Program-made: the position numbers and the translations under genes
In this document: piece by piece, positions 26,106-36,079 of the stretch
Layout of the letters: every line of letters starts with the position of its first letter
How positions within the stretch are numbered: position 1 is the stretch's first letter
Assembly: GCF_047948215.1 (NCBI RefSeq)
Contig: NC_134455.1
Span: forward strand, 291,425,647-291,489,646
Direction: 5' to 3'
DNA from: Lycorma delicatula
Taxonomy: Eukaryota > Arthropoda > Insecta > Hemiptera > Fulgoridae
Length of the DNA: 64,000 nucleotides
Notes under the pieces: model-generated
What the model was told of the DNA's origin: nothing
Databases searched by the model: none
What the model saw: only the letters and a program-made list of their open reading frames with translations

Positions 26106-26111
26106 TAGGTA

Positions 26112-26420
26112 TGATAGTGAACCCACCGGGTGGGTCTAATGGTGAACGGGTCTTCCCAAATCACCTGATTTGGAAGTCGAGTGTTCCAGCGTTCAAGTCC
26201 TAGTAAAGGCAGTTACTTTTATACAGATTTGAATAGAAGATCGTGGATACCGGTATTTGGTGGTTGAGTTTCAATTAACAACACATTTCAGGAATGGTCG
26301 AACTGAGGCTGTACAAGGCTACATTTCATTTACATTCGGACATATCATCCTCATTCATCCTCTGAAGTAATACTTGAACGGTAATTCCCTGAGGCTAAAC
26401 AGGAAAAAGAAAGGCATGAT
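26112..26420 (+). mobile_element. tRNA-derived SINE, near full length
   Basis: The tRNA-like head is at 26,128-26,210, with an A-box-like gggtctaatggtgaac and a B box, gcgttcaagtcct (about 26,189). The body contains ggtggttgagtttcaattaa, ggctgtacaaggctacattt and catcctcattcatcctctga. The tail is tgaacggtaattccctgagg then ctaaacaggaaaaagaaa. That tail resembles the end of the SINE at 10.1 kb, so the two SINEs probably share a LINE-derived 3' end. It is inserted at, or marks, the 3' break of the Jockey fragment. Confidence 0.8.
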
Positions 26421-26439
26421 AGTGGATTAGGATTATGGA

Positions 26440-26640
26440 TTAAGTCCGGCACCTACGTGTCTAGAGGGGGAGGTTTTTTAGCGGATGAGATCCCCGCACT
26501 GCCGTCGGAGCGTGCCTGGCGACGGTTGGTAGAGCTTTTTCCTCCTCCTACGGAAAGAAAAAAAAGGTATGATAGTGATAGTTCGGAGGACTCTGATCTC
26601 CCAAACTTGAAGGCAAACTTCCGAGGGCTTTTATTAATTA
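26440..26640 (+). pseudogene. GC-rich coding-like fragment, possibly retroelement ORF1 N-terminus
   Basis: An open stretch in a GC-rich patch reads FLADEIPALPSERAWRRLVE, then LFPPPTERKKRYDSDSSEDS and DLPN. The composition (basic patch followed by an acidic Ser/Asp run) is protein-like. An N-terminal piece of a Jockey-type ORF1 is one reading, because a coiled-coil-like piece follows at 27.07 kb and a Jockey element lies just upstream. A host exon is another. The family is not recognised with certainty. Confidence 0.35.
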
Positions 26641-26674
26641 ATTGCGTAATTGCGGGTCCAGCCTCATGGGTGGG

Positions 26675-26830
26675 AGTGGGTAAGGTGGTTACCTTTAGTT
26701 GGTAAGGCGCAGGCTTACATACGCTAGTAATAACATCTTACTGGGCGGAACCTGTTTCGAGCCCGACACTTCCCACCACCGAAGGCGTACGTAAATGGTA
26801 TTCCCCCTCTCATCATGGAAAAAAAAGGAG
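26675..26830 (+). mobile_element. Possible second type of tRNA-like SINE
   Basis: A box-like tttagttggtaaggcgcagg and a B-box-like ctgtttcgagcccgac lie about 60 bp apart, followed by cttcccaccaccgaaggcgt and an A-run (26,818-26,827). The order and spacing suit a tRNA-derived SINE with an A-rich end. It differs from the SINE type seen at 10.1, 19.4 and 26.1 kb, and only one copy is seen here. Confidence 0.35.
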
Positions 26831-26995
26831 CAATAGTGATAAGAAAAAGGAAGTCACCCATCCTTCAAAAACAGGTTGGACTGGGACCATATCGAAACTA
26901 GATTGAAGAGGAGTGATTGAACCGGTTTCATTGAAATATTCTTAGATCGATTATGTAACGTATGATATATAATATGCTATATATATTCATACTAG

Positions 26996-26997
<2 letters not shown>

Positions 26998-27060
<63 letters not shown>
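26998..27060. repeat. (TA)n microsatellite with short (CA)n end
   Basis: Uninterrupted TA dinucleotides to about 27,052, then a short CA run. Confidence 0.95.
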
Positions 27061-27064
27061 TAAT

Positions 27065-27365
27065 ATTATGGAAGAAGAGGCACGGGCTATCCGAGAAAGA
27101 TGATGGACCTAGTTTATACATGAAACAACTCAGAAGGAAGTGACAATGCTACACGAGACCTGAGAACAGAACTGAAGAGCTCAAGAGAACTAACCACCGA
27201 TTAGAAAAAAAACTGCTTCACTGAATTTTTGAGTAGCTCTACCAACCTCCACACAAAAATCAAAAAGAGTGAAATATACGTTCGTTAAAGTAGCCTCTGG
27301 GGTACAAGGAAGAATGTCCCAAACTTCATCTAATTATATAAAATGTTTGCAGAGGGGTATAATTT
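27065..27365 (+). pseudogene. Coiled-coil-like fragment, possibly Jockey ORF1 N-terminal half
   Basis: Frames give EEEARAIRER, then KQLRR, EELKRTNHRLEKKLLH and KIKKSEIYVR. Jockey-clade ORF1 proteins often have a Lys/Glu-rich helical segment followed by a K-x-P-P-I-Y/F-V motif, and the last block could be a decayed version. If so, this 5' half lies downstream of the 3' half at 24.7-26.1 kb, so it must be a second copy or a rearranged one. Stops and shifts rule out function. Confidence 0.35.
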
Positions 27366-28659
27366 ACTTATCAATCACCCAGTATATATAAATGTATATT
27401 CTTTTTTTACTCATTTTCTTACCTAATTCATTTGGTATAAGAACTATGTGTTTACTGTGTGCAAATGAAAATAGTACTTACCGATTTTTTATATTTTATT
27501 AACTACTTCAATCCTTAGATTTAAAAAAAATCTTTTCAAAATAACCGTTCTTGAATTCATTTTGGACGATTATGCAAGAAAGTATTTTCAAACAAAAAGG
27601 TGAAGTTCGTTATAATTTTGTTAATTTCCCCGAAGGTTGTAATAATATTTTTAACGCTTTAAAAATTATTTTTTTTATAAATTTATTTTGTTGATCGATT
27701 CACTATATACGCTTAAAGATAGGAAAATGTTTTGCACGTCAAATATATCTGACCGGAATTCGATTCCGAAAACTTCTGAATAAAAGTCAGTGATATTACA
27801 TTCTACCAAGGAAGCCGGTATGTACAGTTTTTCCCGTAAATTAATTAAAATTGATTCACATATTTTCACATGTACGAACAAAAAGAAACAAATAGATATA
27901 ATCGGTTAACCTCTCTTGAACAAATTTTTACTAAGCAGAAATATATTATAGATAGAAAAGTTATTATTTGAACAATCTGTTAAAACTTTAATTGTAACCA
28001 AAATATAAAATCCTCTCTCTAGGAACTCAACTGCTGCTCAATATAGAATTCAACCAGCAAGATACAGTAACTTTAATTTTGCTTTGTTATTAATTTTTAC
28101 GAATTTCACATACTAATGATTTTGATGTTTAAATATGTAGATTATTTTTTCTCGTTTAATTAAATAATGCATCATTATTCGCGTAATTAATGAATAACCT
28201 CCATTTACCTCTGTACTACATAATAATAGATATATTTTTCATCGTATCTCTTGGTTTAGAAATGTAATATTCAGTGTACAATCATATAAGTCTTTTTGGA
28301 ATAGAGTACAGAATCAAATTCATCTACTGAGTAATTTGTTTAATTACTTAATGAATTTATCTGTTCAGTGATCTGATTAGAGTTGTGTATGTGTCCTTTA
28401 CATTCTATTTTGTTATTACTTTTAAATATCATAAAAAGTACTTCGGAGATGACCCAGTAGCACACAATTGTAGGGTTACAATATATATACACTTACTTTT
28501 CTGTTAATAAACCGTAATTGTCTGTTTCTATTTCCATTAGTAAAATTGTTATACGGTTAAATATTAATTTAATTTTTATTTTAGAAGACACTTCACCAAA
28601 TAAAATTGTACATGGGAGGATAGATAATTGAAGATTTTATAACTTATAAAAAATTCTAA
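27366..28659. other. AT-rich DNA, no gene seen
   Basis: No coding or RNA signal recognised. Confidence 0.5.
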
Positions 28660-28738
28660 GCAGGATTTCAACCCGGGATGTTCTAGATGATGAAAATTGA
28701 AATATTATCACTTCACTACGGAGACTAGTATTATAGTA
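28660..28738 (-). mobile_element. tRNA-like SINE head, minus strand
   Basis: On the minus strand: gtctccgtagtgaagtgata, then about 35 bp, then cccgggttgaaatcctgc with a B-box match. The ccgtagtg.agtg start is related to the ccgtg.cg head of the other SINEs. It ends in an A-rich stretch toward 28,620. Decayed and partial. Confidence 0.5.
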
Positions 28739-29379
28739 GCGTATTAATTAACTGTCATTTATACTTTCAATTTTTCAAACAGTATTTGAGTTAAAATATT
28801 TATACATTAATTTGGTAAAACTTTGTTTAATTATGTAAAAATGATTTTTTTTATTGTAGTTACTTATTACTATTATTATTTATTTTATAAGTATTTACAG
28901 GAAATTTTGACAATTAAATGTTTTTTTTTAAATAAATAAATAAATAAATTTATATATACGAGGATAAATGTATAAAATAGATTATGACATTAAAATCACA
29001 TAGCTAGAATCTTAATAAATTAAAAAAAAAAAAAATACTTGAACTGTAATTTTAATCACAATAGCAAAATATTCACTGTAGTTATGTTGTCATGATGTAG
29101 ATAATAAAATTAGAGGATGTTTGTTAGTTCTCGATGCGTTCAGACGTTTTTTTCCCGGTCTGTATTTCTGCAGTTTTCCATACGGTTTTGTAATATAATT
29201 TAGTTGTTTTTTTTTTCCGTTTTTCAGTTACTTTTTTTTATGTCATTTTGTTTAGTTTTTGTTACCTGTAAATTTTATTTTCTGGTGTTTGCCTACGGTA
29301 ACCAAGGAATGATTGCTTATTTCAGAGCAGTTAGTATTAATTTATTCAATTTCTTTACATTCGTTTGTTAGTTTTGTTT
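28739..29379. other. AT- and T-rich DNA upstream of the R1-like element
   Basis: It includes (AAAT)n at about 28,931-28,950. T-rich DNA at 29,150-29,380 could contain the 5' leader of the following element; the 5' boundary is not visible. Confidence 0.4.
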
Positions 29380-29426
29380 CATATTAGATTAATTTTCTTG
29401 AATTTATTTTTTGTTGTTGTTGGACT

Positions 29427-29705
29427 ATGAACGAGCCAGATCGGTCCAGGTCCAGATCGGTCCAGCTGCGTCCCCAGCTGTTGAAGAGGATTTCTCCCGC
29501 TGCGGGAAGACGGTCCGGAAGGAGGGGGGAGTCTCGGGTTTTCGTGCATGAGGTCAGTGCGACGGAAATTAGGATTTTGGAATTTCGGCGTGAGGAGCGA
29601 CTGATGGAAAGACGCAAAGAAACCAAGAAGAAAGACGTCGGCACAGCGGTGGAGACAGGCTGTCGCTTCACCGATTTTAGTTGCTCCGGTTTTCTCATGT
29701 GGTAG
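29427..29705 (+). pseudogene. R1-like ORF1, N-terminal segment
   Basis: The frame begins at an ATG (29,427) with MNEPDRSRSRS, then basic GRRSGRRGESR, then VHEVSATEIRILEFRREERL and ERRKETKKK. A Ser/Arg-rich start followed by a charged helical segment is usual in R1-clade ORF1. The frame stops at 29,703 and the remaining ORF1 continues in other frames, so this copy is broken. The T-rich leader and first ATG make this the likely original start. Confidence 0.6.
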
Positions 29706-30064
29706 CGGCCTTGAGGAGGACTTCCCACCTCTTCTAGTAAGGTCTAACGATGATATGAAAGTGGGGCAGGAAATTCCGAAGACATCTGGGAAACGGATAA
29801 TGCGCCTTTCTCCACCGGTTGCTGAGGAAACAAAAGTCCAAGGCTGGTGGTAGAGGTTTCTTGTACTCCTCAGAAGAAGCCTCTGAATTGAAAAAGTGTT
29901 GCTCATTCCAGGACGTCTCCCGCATAGAGGGGGAATGAAGGACAATTCATTCCCCCACTATGGCAGAGGGGAAGAGTGCAACGCATGCAGGTGATGCCAA
30001 ACTACGGAAGAGATGTTTTATTAATAAGATGACATTTTGTTAAACGTTAGGGAGTTGTTCGCTT

Positions 30065-30676
30065 GTGCGGAAGCATACGAAAACAGAAGTAGAAATCAAG
30101 AAGTGTTCCAATCGTATGGATGTCTCTGTTCTTATGATGAAGATGTTTCAAGATGTTCATGGTGAAAGAATAGTTGAGTCTCAGAAGGGACAATCAACTC
30201 CGCCTGGTACGGCGGAAGAGGCCACCCAGACAAATTTTATTTTCACGGACTTGGCTTCGCAGACTCCAGCCGCAGGTCTTGACCGGACTGCGTCCTGGTC
30301 AGGTGCAGAGATCCATCCAATGATTACTGATGAAGACCTTGAAAGACTGATCCTTCGGGGCTGGCCTGAGAATATTTTCCAATGTTCAGGCCTGTTGGAG
30401 GGCACCGCTGGAGTAGAAAAAGGTACTGGATTTGCACTGATAATTGATCTGGCTGATGGGGTAGACCACCCAAATCACATTCCGGTATTTGGTAAAGCAC
30501 CATGGATTGGTGACCTGGCTCGTTCAAGTAAGTTGACGGCCAAGTTAACTTACCTGAACATAGGCCAAGTCCTTACCCGAAGGGCCAAGTCCTTGTTGTA
30601 TAGTGATCTGTTCGAAACCTGTTCGGGGAAGGCGGTGGTTCCAAAACTGACTTTCGTTGTACTGATTACGCCCTAA
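30065..30676 (+). pseudogene. R1-like ORF1, middle segment (203 open codons)
   Basis: The longest plus-strand open frame in the window, without a convincing ATG. It carries GTAEEATQTNFIFTDLASQT, followed by DEDLERLILRGWPENIFQ and TGFALIIDLADG. R1-clade ORF1 proteins have a Thr/Gln-rich D-x-A-T-Q-T linker, then a W-P block and a hydrophobic -LLDL- strand before the zinc knuckles; this order agrees. About 360 bp of frameshifted sequence separate it from the N-terminal piece. RNA-binding role in intact relatives; here a remnant. Confidence 0.6.
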
Positions 30677-31007
30677 TAATTAAATCGGCGGCTGGGGACC
30701 GTGAAGCGTCTCCATTGTCTACCGGTTGGTTCCTCAAGTGATGAAGGATGAGCACAATCAGGCGGTGGGTTTTTCAGGACCATTGAAGCGAGATGGATAA
30801 CTATTGCATCATACAGTTGAATACTTCAGTCGACAGGTCGAGAAGAAACAGTTTGTGCAGCTGTTAGTGTCGATGCAGTACGATGTCGCCAGGAAACGGC
30901 CGGTAGGCCCGCCGACGACGATTGTAGTAAAGCGGAGGTAAAAACTTACGCAACCTCTGATCTGCGAAATAAGCTGTGTCGCCAGATGAAGTAAGCTGTG
31001 TCGCCAG

Positions 31008-31565
31008 GTGAAGTCGGGGTCCTCTCCGCGCGTAAGTCAGGGTGAGGACCTCCACTTCAGGGTGCGGGACGATATTGGTGCTGCTGATTGGATGAGAAAG
31101 GATATTTATGCGAAGGTCGAGGACACCACTACGGCTCTAATAGGGAGGGGCGGTAGGAGAGTCCACATCCTTATTAAGGTTGTGGATACTTCCTTAATAA
31201 TGGATGGAGACCATCGTGAATGGTACTCACCATTCAGGATGAGTTAATTACGGAGTTTCGAAAAATCACAAGGGAGTCAGTGTCGATCGAATTTATGTCC
31301 ATGCGATCGGCCTATTGTGCGACGCAGGTGGTCACTGTGGCTGTGCCGCCCATCCTTGCGGATAAATTATTGGCTGATGGACGTACCCGTATTGGATGTA
31401 TGGCTTAGATCGTAGTGGCTACTGTTTCGCCTGTGGCGATGTCGGTTATCTACGGAAGGACTACCGGCAAGAGGCTCGGTGTCTTTCCTGTCGGTTGCAT
31501 GTACATGCACCCAGGAATAGGGGATGCAAAGCTTCACCTGCGACTTGAATATGCGGCGCCTCTTC
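31008..31565 (+). pseudogene. R1-like ORF1, C-terminal segment with degenerate zinc knuckles
   Basis: The frame at 31,220-31,408 holds STQV-type sequence, here AYCATQVVTVAVPPILADKL and GRTRIGC. This block immediately precedes the CCHC knuckles in R1-clade ORF1. After a shift the knuckle reads DRSGYCFACGDVGYLRKDY (from about 31,408), where the expected His and last Cys are both Tyr. A second knuckle is CLSCRLHVHAPRNRGC. The first knuckle found in relatives is deleted or unreadable, and the metal-binding set is incomplete, so nucleic-acid binding would be lost. Confidence 0.7.
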
Positions 31566-32010
31566 AGAGCTGATGGATTTCTGTGGCGGAGAGCTCCATC
31601 CAGGAGGGTGGGAGGCTGAGGCCTGCCACCATCAATGATTGTGGACAGAAACTCTGGGGGAGGGAATGTAAGAGCGTAATCCCAGTGGGGATCCTCTTGT
31701 GGGTTCCCCATTAGAGGCAGAGCATTAAGACTGGAGTCCCGGCGAGGGGACTCTTTGGGGTGCTCTCAGTAGAGGTGTGGCATGTACTGCAAGACCGAGT
31801 CCCGGCTACCTGGGAGGGATCTTGTGTTCTGCCGAGATACAGAGTATCTCGGCAGTATCTCCGAGATACTCCACAAACACGGTAGAGAAACTCTGCCGTG
31901 TTTGTGGCGAAGGCGCCCCCCCAACCACCGAAGCTGAGTGAGTTATGCTTAGTTGATATTCCGGCTCTGGTGGTCGGAGGGTAAATGAAGGTGAACAAAA
32001 AAAATAAGTA

Positions 32011-32769
32011 ATAATGTAATTAAAAATAAATTATCCATTGCTTAACAAATTATCCTTTGCGTAGAACTGAAAAATTTGAACACATACATTTACCGTTGTT
32101 TGTAAACAAAACGACATTTAGACTGAAAATAAGATGGTAGACTCAAAAGTAATGATTATTATTTCATCACCGCATCTTTTCTGCATCATAAATATGATTA
32201 AAGATTTGCTTTTCAAATAATAAACTCCTACAAATGCTTGTTAAAGAAAAAGAGTCGATGGAATTGATTATTTGTTAATAACGAATGATAATGAAGAATT
32301 TTATTTAGGTTGCATAAGACTCACAATTCAATCTTGAATTTATATGATTATTTAAATTAATATAGTTTTAATATCTCATTTATTACTATAACTCTATGCT
32401 AGATATTTTTTTTAATATAAAATTTATTAAAATAAATTTAATAATAATCACACATTTTAATATTTCGATCAAAAAAATATTATTTAATAATCTCTGTACT
32501 TTGAACTAATGAACTATTGATGTTATGATTTTTGTAAATTCATGTACTTTATTAAACTTATATTTAGAAAATTATTATTATTTTTTTTTTTAAATTAAAA
32601 CGGTTTAATTTGTTTGGACGTACAAATCTCGTAGCATAAAGTACAAGATTACATTAATTATACGAGATTCGAGATACGAGAATGATGAGATTATATATTA
32701 ACGTACGAGATTTGTACTTTTACGTATGTATAAATTAATATTGTAAATATATTTTACTTGTATTAGGTA
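32011..32769. other. AT-rich spacer between two retroelements
   Basis: No gene. It contains a 14-bp perfect inverted repeat, listed separately. Confidence 0.55.
32620..32717. repeat. Short inverted repeat, 14-bp arms
   Basis: gtacaaatctcgta at 32,620-32,633 and its exact reverse complement at 32,704-32,717, with further gagat/tacgag echoes in the 70-bp spacer. It lies just outside the 3' end of the minus-strand I-clade element. Possibly a small foldback repeat; function unknown. Confidence 0.6.
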
Positions 32770-32984
32770 AGTTTATTTTCTCATTGTTTGTTTATTGTTG
32801 CATCAACAATAGGAGTTATTTATATCTCTCATTAGCGACTTAAATAAAACTAAGTTTTCATAACTAATTATTAATAACAGTAAATACCAGAAATGGATAA
32901 AAAGTATCGAAAGAGGAACATTACCAATACATTATTTTCATTACATACACAGTACTTCGTAAGTGATCTCACGTAAGCAAAGCC

Positions 32985-33372
32985 ATAAATTGAGCCACTA
33001 TCACAGAGAAACCGTAAAAGTCTTTTAATCCATTTCTTTCGGTTGAGCAAACGTTTCACATCTAAACCCAAATTTAATTGTCCCGAACATTGGTCATTCT
33101 CGAAATAAGTGGTTTATGACCATTTTACATTGCACGCCTCACAGTTCTGTTGAGGAGAGCGAAATAGGTGAGCTCGGGTTAGCTTTGTGTGCCCAATTAT
33201 CAGCCGCGTTAGGATTACTTGGTCTCTTCTCTTTTTTAGGGTGAAAGGTTCTCGAAAAGGTTCCCCAGGCTTCCCCATAAGGCCGTGGGAGGACTCCGCA
33301 ACCAAAAATATTCTATTGAGGACGTAGTTTGACACTGACTTAGTCAAGTCGCTCTCACACGTTAATTCCAAT
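32985..33372 (-). pseudogene. I-clade ORF2 C-terminal region (after RNase H)
   Basis: The minus frame has RRDQVILTRLIIGHTKLTRA, then HLFRSPQQNCEACNVKW, then in another frame GLDVKRLLNRKKWIKRLLRF. R-D-Q-V-x-L-T-R-L-x-I-G-H-T-x-L-T is the hallmark of the tail of I-type ORF2, and the same three blocks are in the plus copy at 44.22-44.49 kb. A Cys/His cluster usually found between the second and third blocks is disrupted. Frameshift at about 33,100. Confidence 0.8.
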
Positions 33373-33684
33373 TTTTTTCCACTCTTTTGGTAGTCTCATC
33401 AGCACGATCGTTTCCTAGCATGCCGTAATGGCCACCATGATCCATATCAATGAGTCTTGTATAATCTGGAGAGGGTGTCGTAGATAATTTGAATGACGGC
33501 CTGAAATCGTCTGCAGTTTTACCTCTCTAATACACTCTACAATAACCTATTGTCAGGAAGTTGCGTTAGTGCTGGCCTTAACTCTCAAGAAAAGTAAATT
33601 CCTTAGGCCTTGCAAAGGTAACACAGGATGTGTTACTGTGATGGTAACACAGGATTAGGCACTAATTTTATACATTACCTTTAA

Positions 33685-35010
33685 TCAAGGAGTGTTATTG
33701 AATACCCACACCCTTCGACAGAGAGAGTGTATAAATCTGTGTAAATTTGTAAATACTGAATTTTTAGAGGTCCACGCAGCCAAATAGTGTTTATCCCATT
33801 TACATTCCAAGAAGCCTCGGAACAGACAGGCCAAGTTCTTAACCTTTTCTCTCGCAGAGTCGTACAAGATAGACTTGCATTCCGGCTTCGACAAAACGAT
33901 GCTTCCATTTGTAACCAACAAATAATGGGTTATCCTGGGTAATAGGTTTTCCTGCACCTCAGATGCAGGATGACATCAGCTTAACGACGTTAATTCTCCT
34001 TAGACATTCAGCCTTTATGTGCTTAATGTAGTTCAACCATGTCGATCGAATTTTTCAACAAAAATCACTTCTAGAAATTTATTCCTTCCGTTCTCTTTAT
34101 CTCATCTTCACCTAAATATAGTTTGACCATGATCCTAAAGCCATCTAGTTATCTAGAGAAAATAATAAACCTTGACTTAGTTACTGAAACCTTGTAGCCA
34201 CTACTGTGTTCCCATTTTTGCACTAAATTTAGCGAATTCTACAATGCTTCCCTTCGAGTTTCAATTTTCTTGCATTACAGGTGAGAGTAATGTAGTCAGC
34301 AAAGATACTTTTTTTCACCTGCGGAGTGATCACATCTGCTACTACGTTCTTATCCCACGAGAAGAGCATTACTCAGAGGACAGGTCCCTGAGGGCCTCCA
34401 TTTTTTATTTAAAAGATGTTTGAAATTAACCCGTTAGCCGTAACACTTATCTTTTATTCAGGAAAATAGCCAAAAAATTAAAAATGTTCTCTTTAACACC
34501 ATTCTGTAGTAAACCAACGCTTATCCTCCCTTTCCAAGCCATCTCATAGACCTTTTAGTGTCTAAGGTGTCTTGAAGTGGCAAGCAATGGCTCCGAACAG
34601 GCAAATGCCTCACAGACATCGGTCTATATAAACACTAGATAATCCTTGGTAGAATTTTTTTCTCTAAACACGTATTGTTATTTCGAGATGAACCTAATTC
34701 CTTTCTGATGCCATTTCAATCTTCTCTATCAGCTCAATCACCATCATCTTCTACATCACCTTGCAAAGGGTGCATGTTAAGGCAGTCAAACTGTAGTTCT
34801 CTGCCGAAGTAAAGTCACGGTTTGACTTACCCAGAGCAATGTCTACAGCCTCCCTCCAAACATCTGAAAACACCCTTTCCTCCTGTTTAATATTGAACAG
34901 GTGTAAGAGGAGGTGAGCATTCATCTCCCGGTTGATGTTCGTATTCCGTGGAAGCATGTATTTAGAACTGAATTTAAACGTAATTCTCAGGAAACTGTCG
35001 TCAAAATTCG
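33685..35010 (-). pseudogene. I-clade ORF2 reverse transcriptase remnant
   Basis: Reading down the minus strand, the N-terminal palm block holds LLLHLFNIKQEERVFSDVWR, then TSAENYSLTALTCTLCKVM (34,957-34,751). After shifts come MAWKGRISVGLLQNGV, then a catalytic box reading FADYITLTCNA at about 34,270-34,300, then EHSSGYKVSVTKSRFIIFSR. Intact relatives have Y/F-A-D-D; the second Asp is Tyr here, which would abolish catalysis. The later thumb region continues to about 33,690 (CKSILYDSAREKVKNLACLF). Several stops and frameshifts. Confidence 0.8.
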
Positions 35011-35299
35011 AGTTGCTCTAATTCAGTGTAAACCTGACTCATAGTATATTTGCTTCTTCATAAAAGTCGTGTGTCAGCGGGTACTTTCAGTCAGATTTTG
35101 GCCGTTGATCTTAAAGTTACCTTTGATTTTGTTGATACTGATCCACATCCTATTCATGTGAGAGTAGTCTCTAAGCGAAGCAAGGTAATTGCACCAAGCT
35201 TAGCTTTGCTTTCTTTTTATGTTCATCAAGGCGACGTTTTTATTTCGTAAACGTGACCTCACTGCTATGCCACTTATACGTATTATTTGATGCTTGCGA

Positions 35300-36060
35300 T
35301 GCTAATCTGGATTCCTTGTTCCATCAAGGAAAACGTTTTTACTAATGTACTTAGATTTATTGGGTATAATGAGCTCATCAATGCTCATTAAAGACTTGCA
35401 AAGTCCCTAGATATTCATTTGTCTGTTTTTTGACAGAAAAATGTTCATTATCGTTCATTCGCTCTATCGTCTGCCATACGGAGACCTCCAGAAATAACTT
35501 TAAATCTTACCCGGTCAGCCTACTTTAGTAGCCACCTACGGCTCACTCTTTTTAGAACATCCGACACGTTGCGGTGTTTAATCGCGGTATCTCAATAAGA
35601 AAAGTTCTACAAGAGCAAATGAAGTGTGTGCCCAGGTTTAGAGAAGCAAACTATAGTTCAACTTATTGGAACGTCAACTGATACTGTGGACATTAGTCAC
35701 CTACCAATAGAAATGGTTTTGGCACTTGCCTAACAATATGTTCTAGTATCTTATAAGTAAACTCCTGACTACCAGGGCAATTGATGTTACATACCTACAC
35801 GAAGTAAATGCGCCAGAATTAAGTGTAAAGTTACAGCCATAATTTTAAGAGCAGCTATAGACGAATTTCTGTATAGGATAGTTATCATTATTAATATTGA
35901 TAGGCTAACCATTAAATTGATATAAATGGTCATATAACTACTGAGGTGGAAAACTGTAATCTGTTCCTGAAAACAATATTATTGCCCTTTAGTACTGCAT
36001 AGTGTTTACTGTTAAAATTAGTCTATTGAAGTCATATCGGAGTCTGAAGAAGCCGATTAA
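35300..36060 (-). pseudogene. I-clade ORF2 endonuclease remnant
   Basis: Minus-strand pieces parallel the plus-copy endonuclease. They are SVSINRLLQTPI near the start, a FITVNTMQY-type block, then SQEFTYKILEHIVRQ and VPKPFLLVGD near 35,690-35,750, directly followed by a stop where the plus copy continues FNA. The core catalytic motif is therefore cut. The rest is too decayed to trace residue by residue. Confidence 0.6.
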
Positions 36061-36079
36061 TAGAAAAACTGTAAGTTTT

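Larger units (their letters stand above)
24670..26108 (+). mobile_element. Jockey-clade LINE, internal fragment (ORF1 C-terminal half plus ORF2 endonuclease)
   Basis: A 5'- and 3'-truncated non-LTR retrotransposon. It starts inside ORF1, passes the zinc-knuckle region and continues into the ORF2 endonuclease. It stops where the SINE of 26.1 kb begins, before any reverse transcriptase. The order of ORF1 motifs, EN motifs and the H-T-K spacing is that of the Jockey clade. Several frameshifts and stops mean no protein is made. It is GC-richer than its flanks. Confidence 0.8.
29380..32010 (+). mobile_element. R1-clade non-LTR element: ORF1 plus 3' end, no ORF2
   Basis: A GC-rich island of about 2.6 kb. 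ORF1 remnants run from 29,427 to about 31,560. A 3' region of about 430 bp ends in gtgaacaaaaaaaataag (A-tail near 32,000). The 3' region carries two related agtcccgg blocks: ctggagtcccggcgagggga and gaccgagtcccggctacc. The minus-strand copy at 52.36-53.09 kb has the same passage from ORF1 zinc knuckles into the same 3' region and A-rich end. Neither contains endonuclease or reverse transcriptase. Either both derive from one non-autonomous ORF1-only lineage, or ORF2 was lost at the same place twice. The 5' limit is uncertain. Confidence 0.75.

Noticed and set aside
29379..29945. Minus-strand 188-codon frame
   Set aside because: Antisense shadow of the GC-rich R1-like ORF1 on the plus strand, whose motifs are recognisable.
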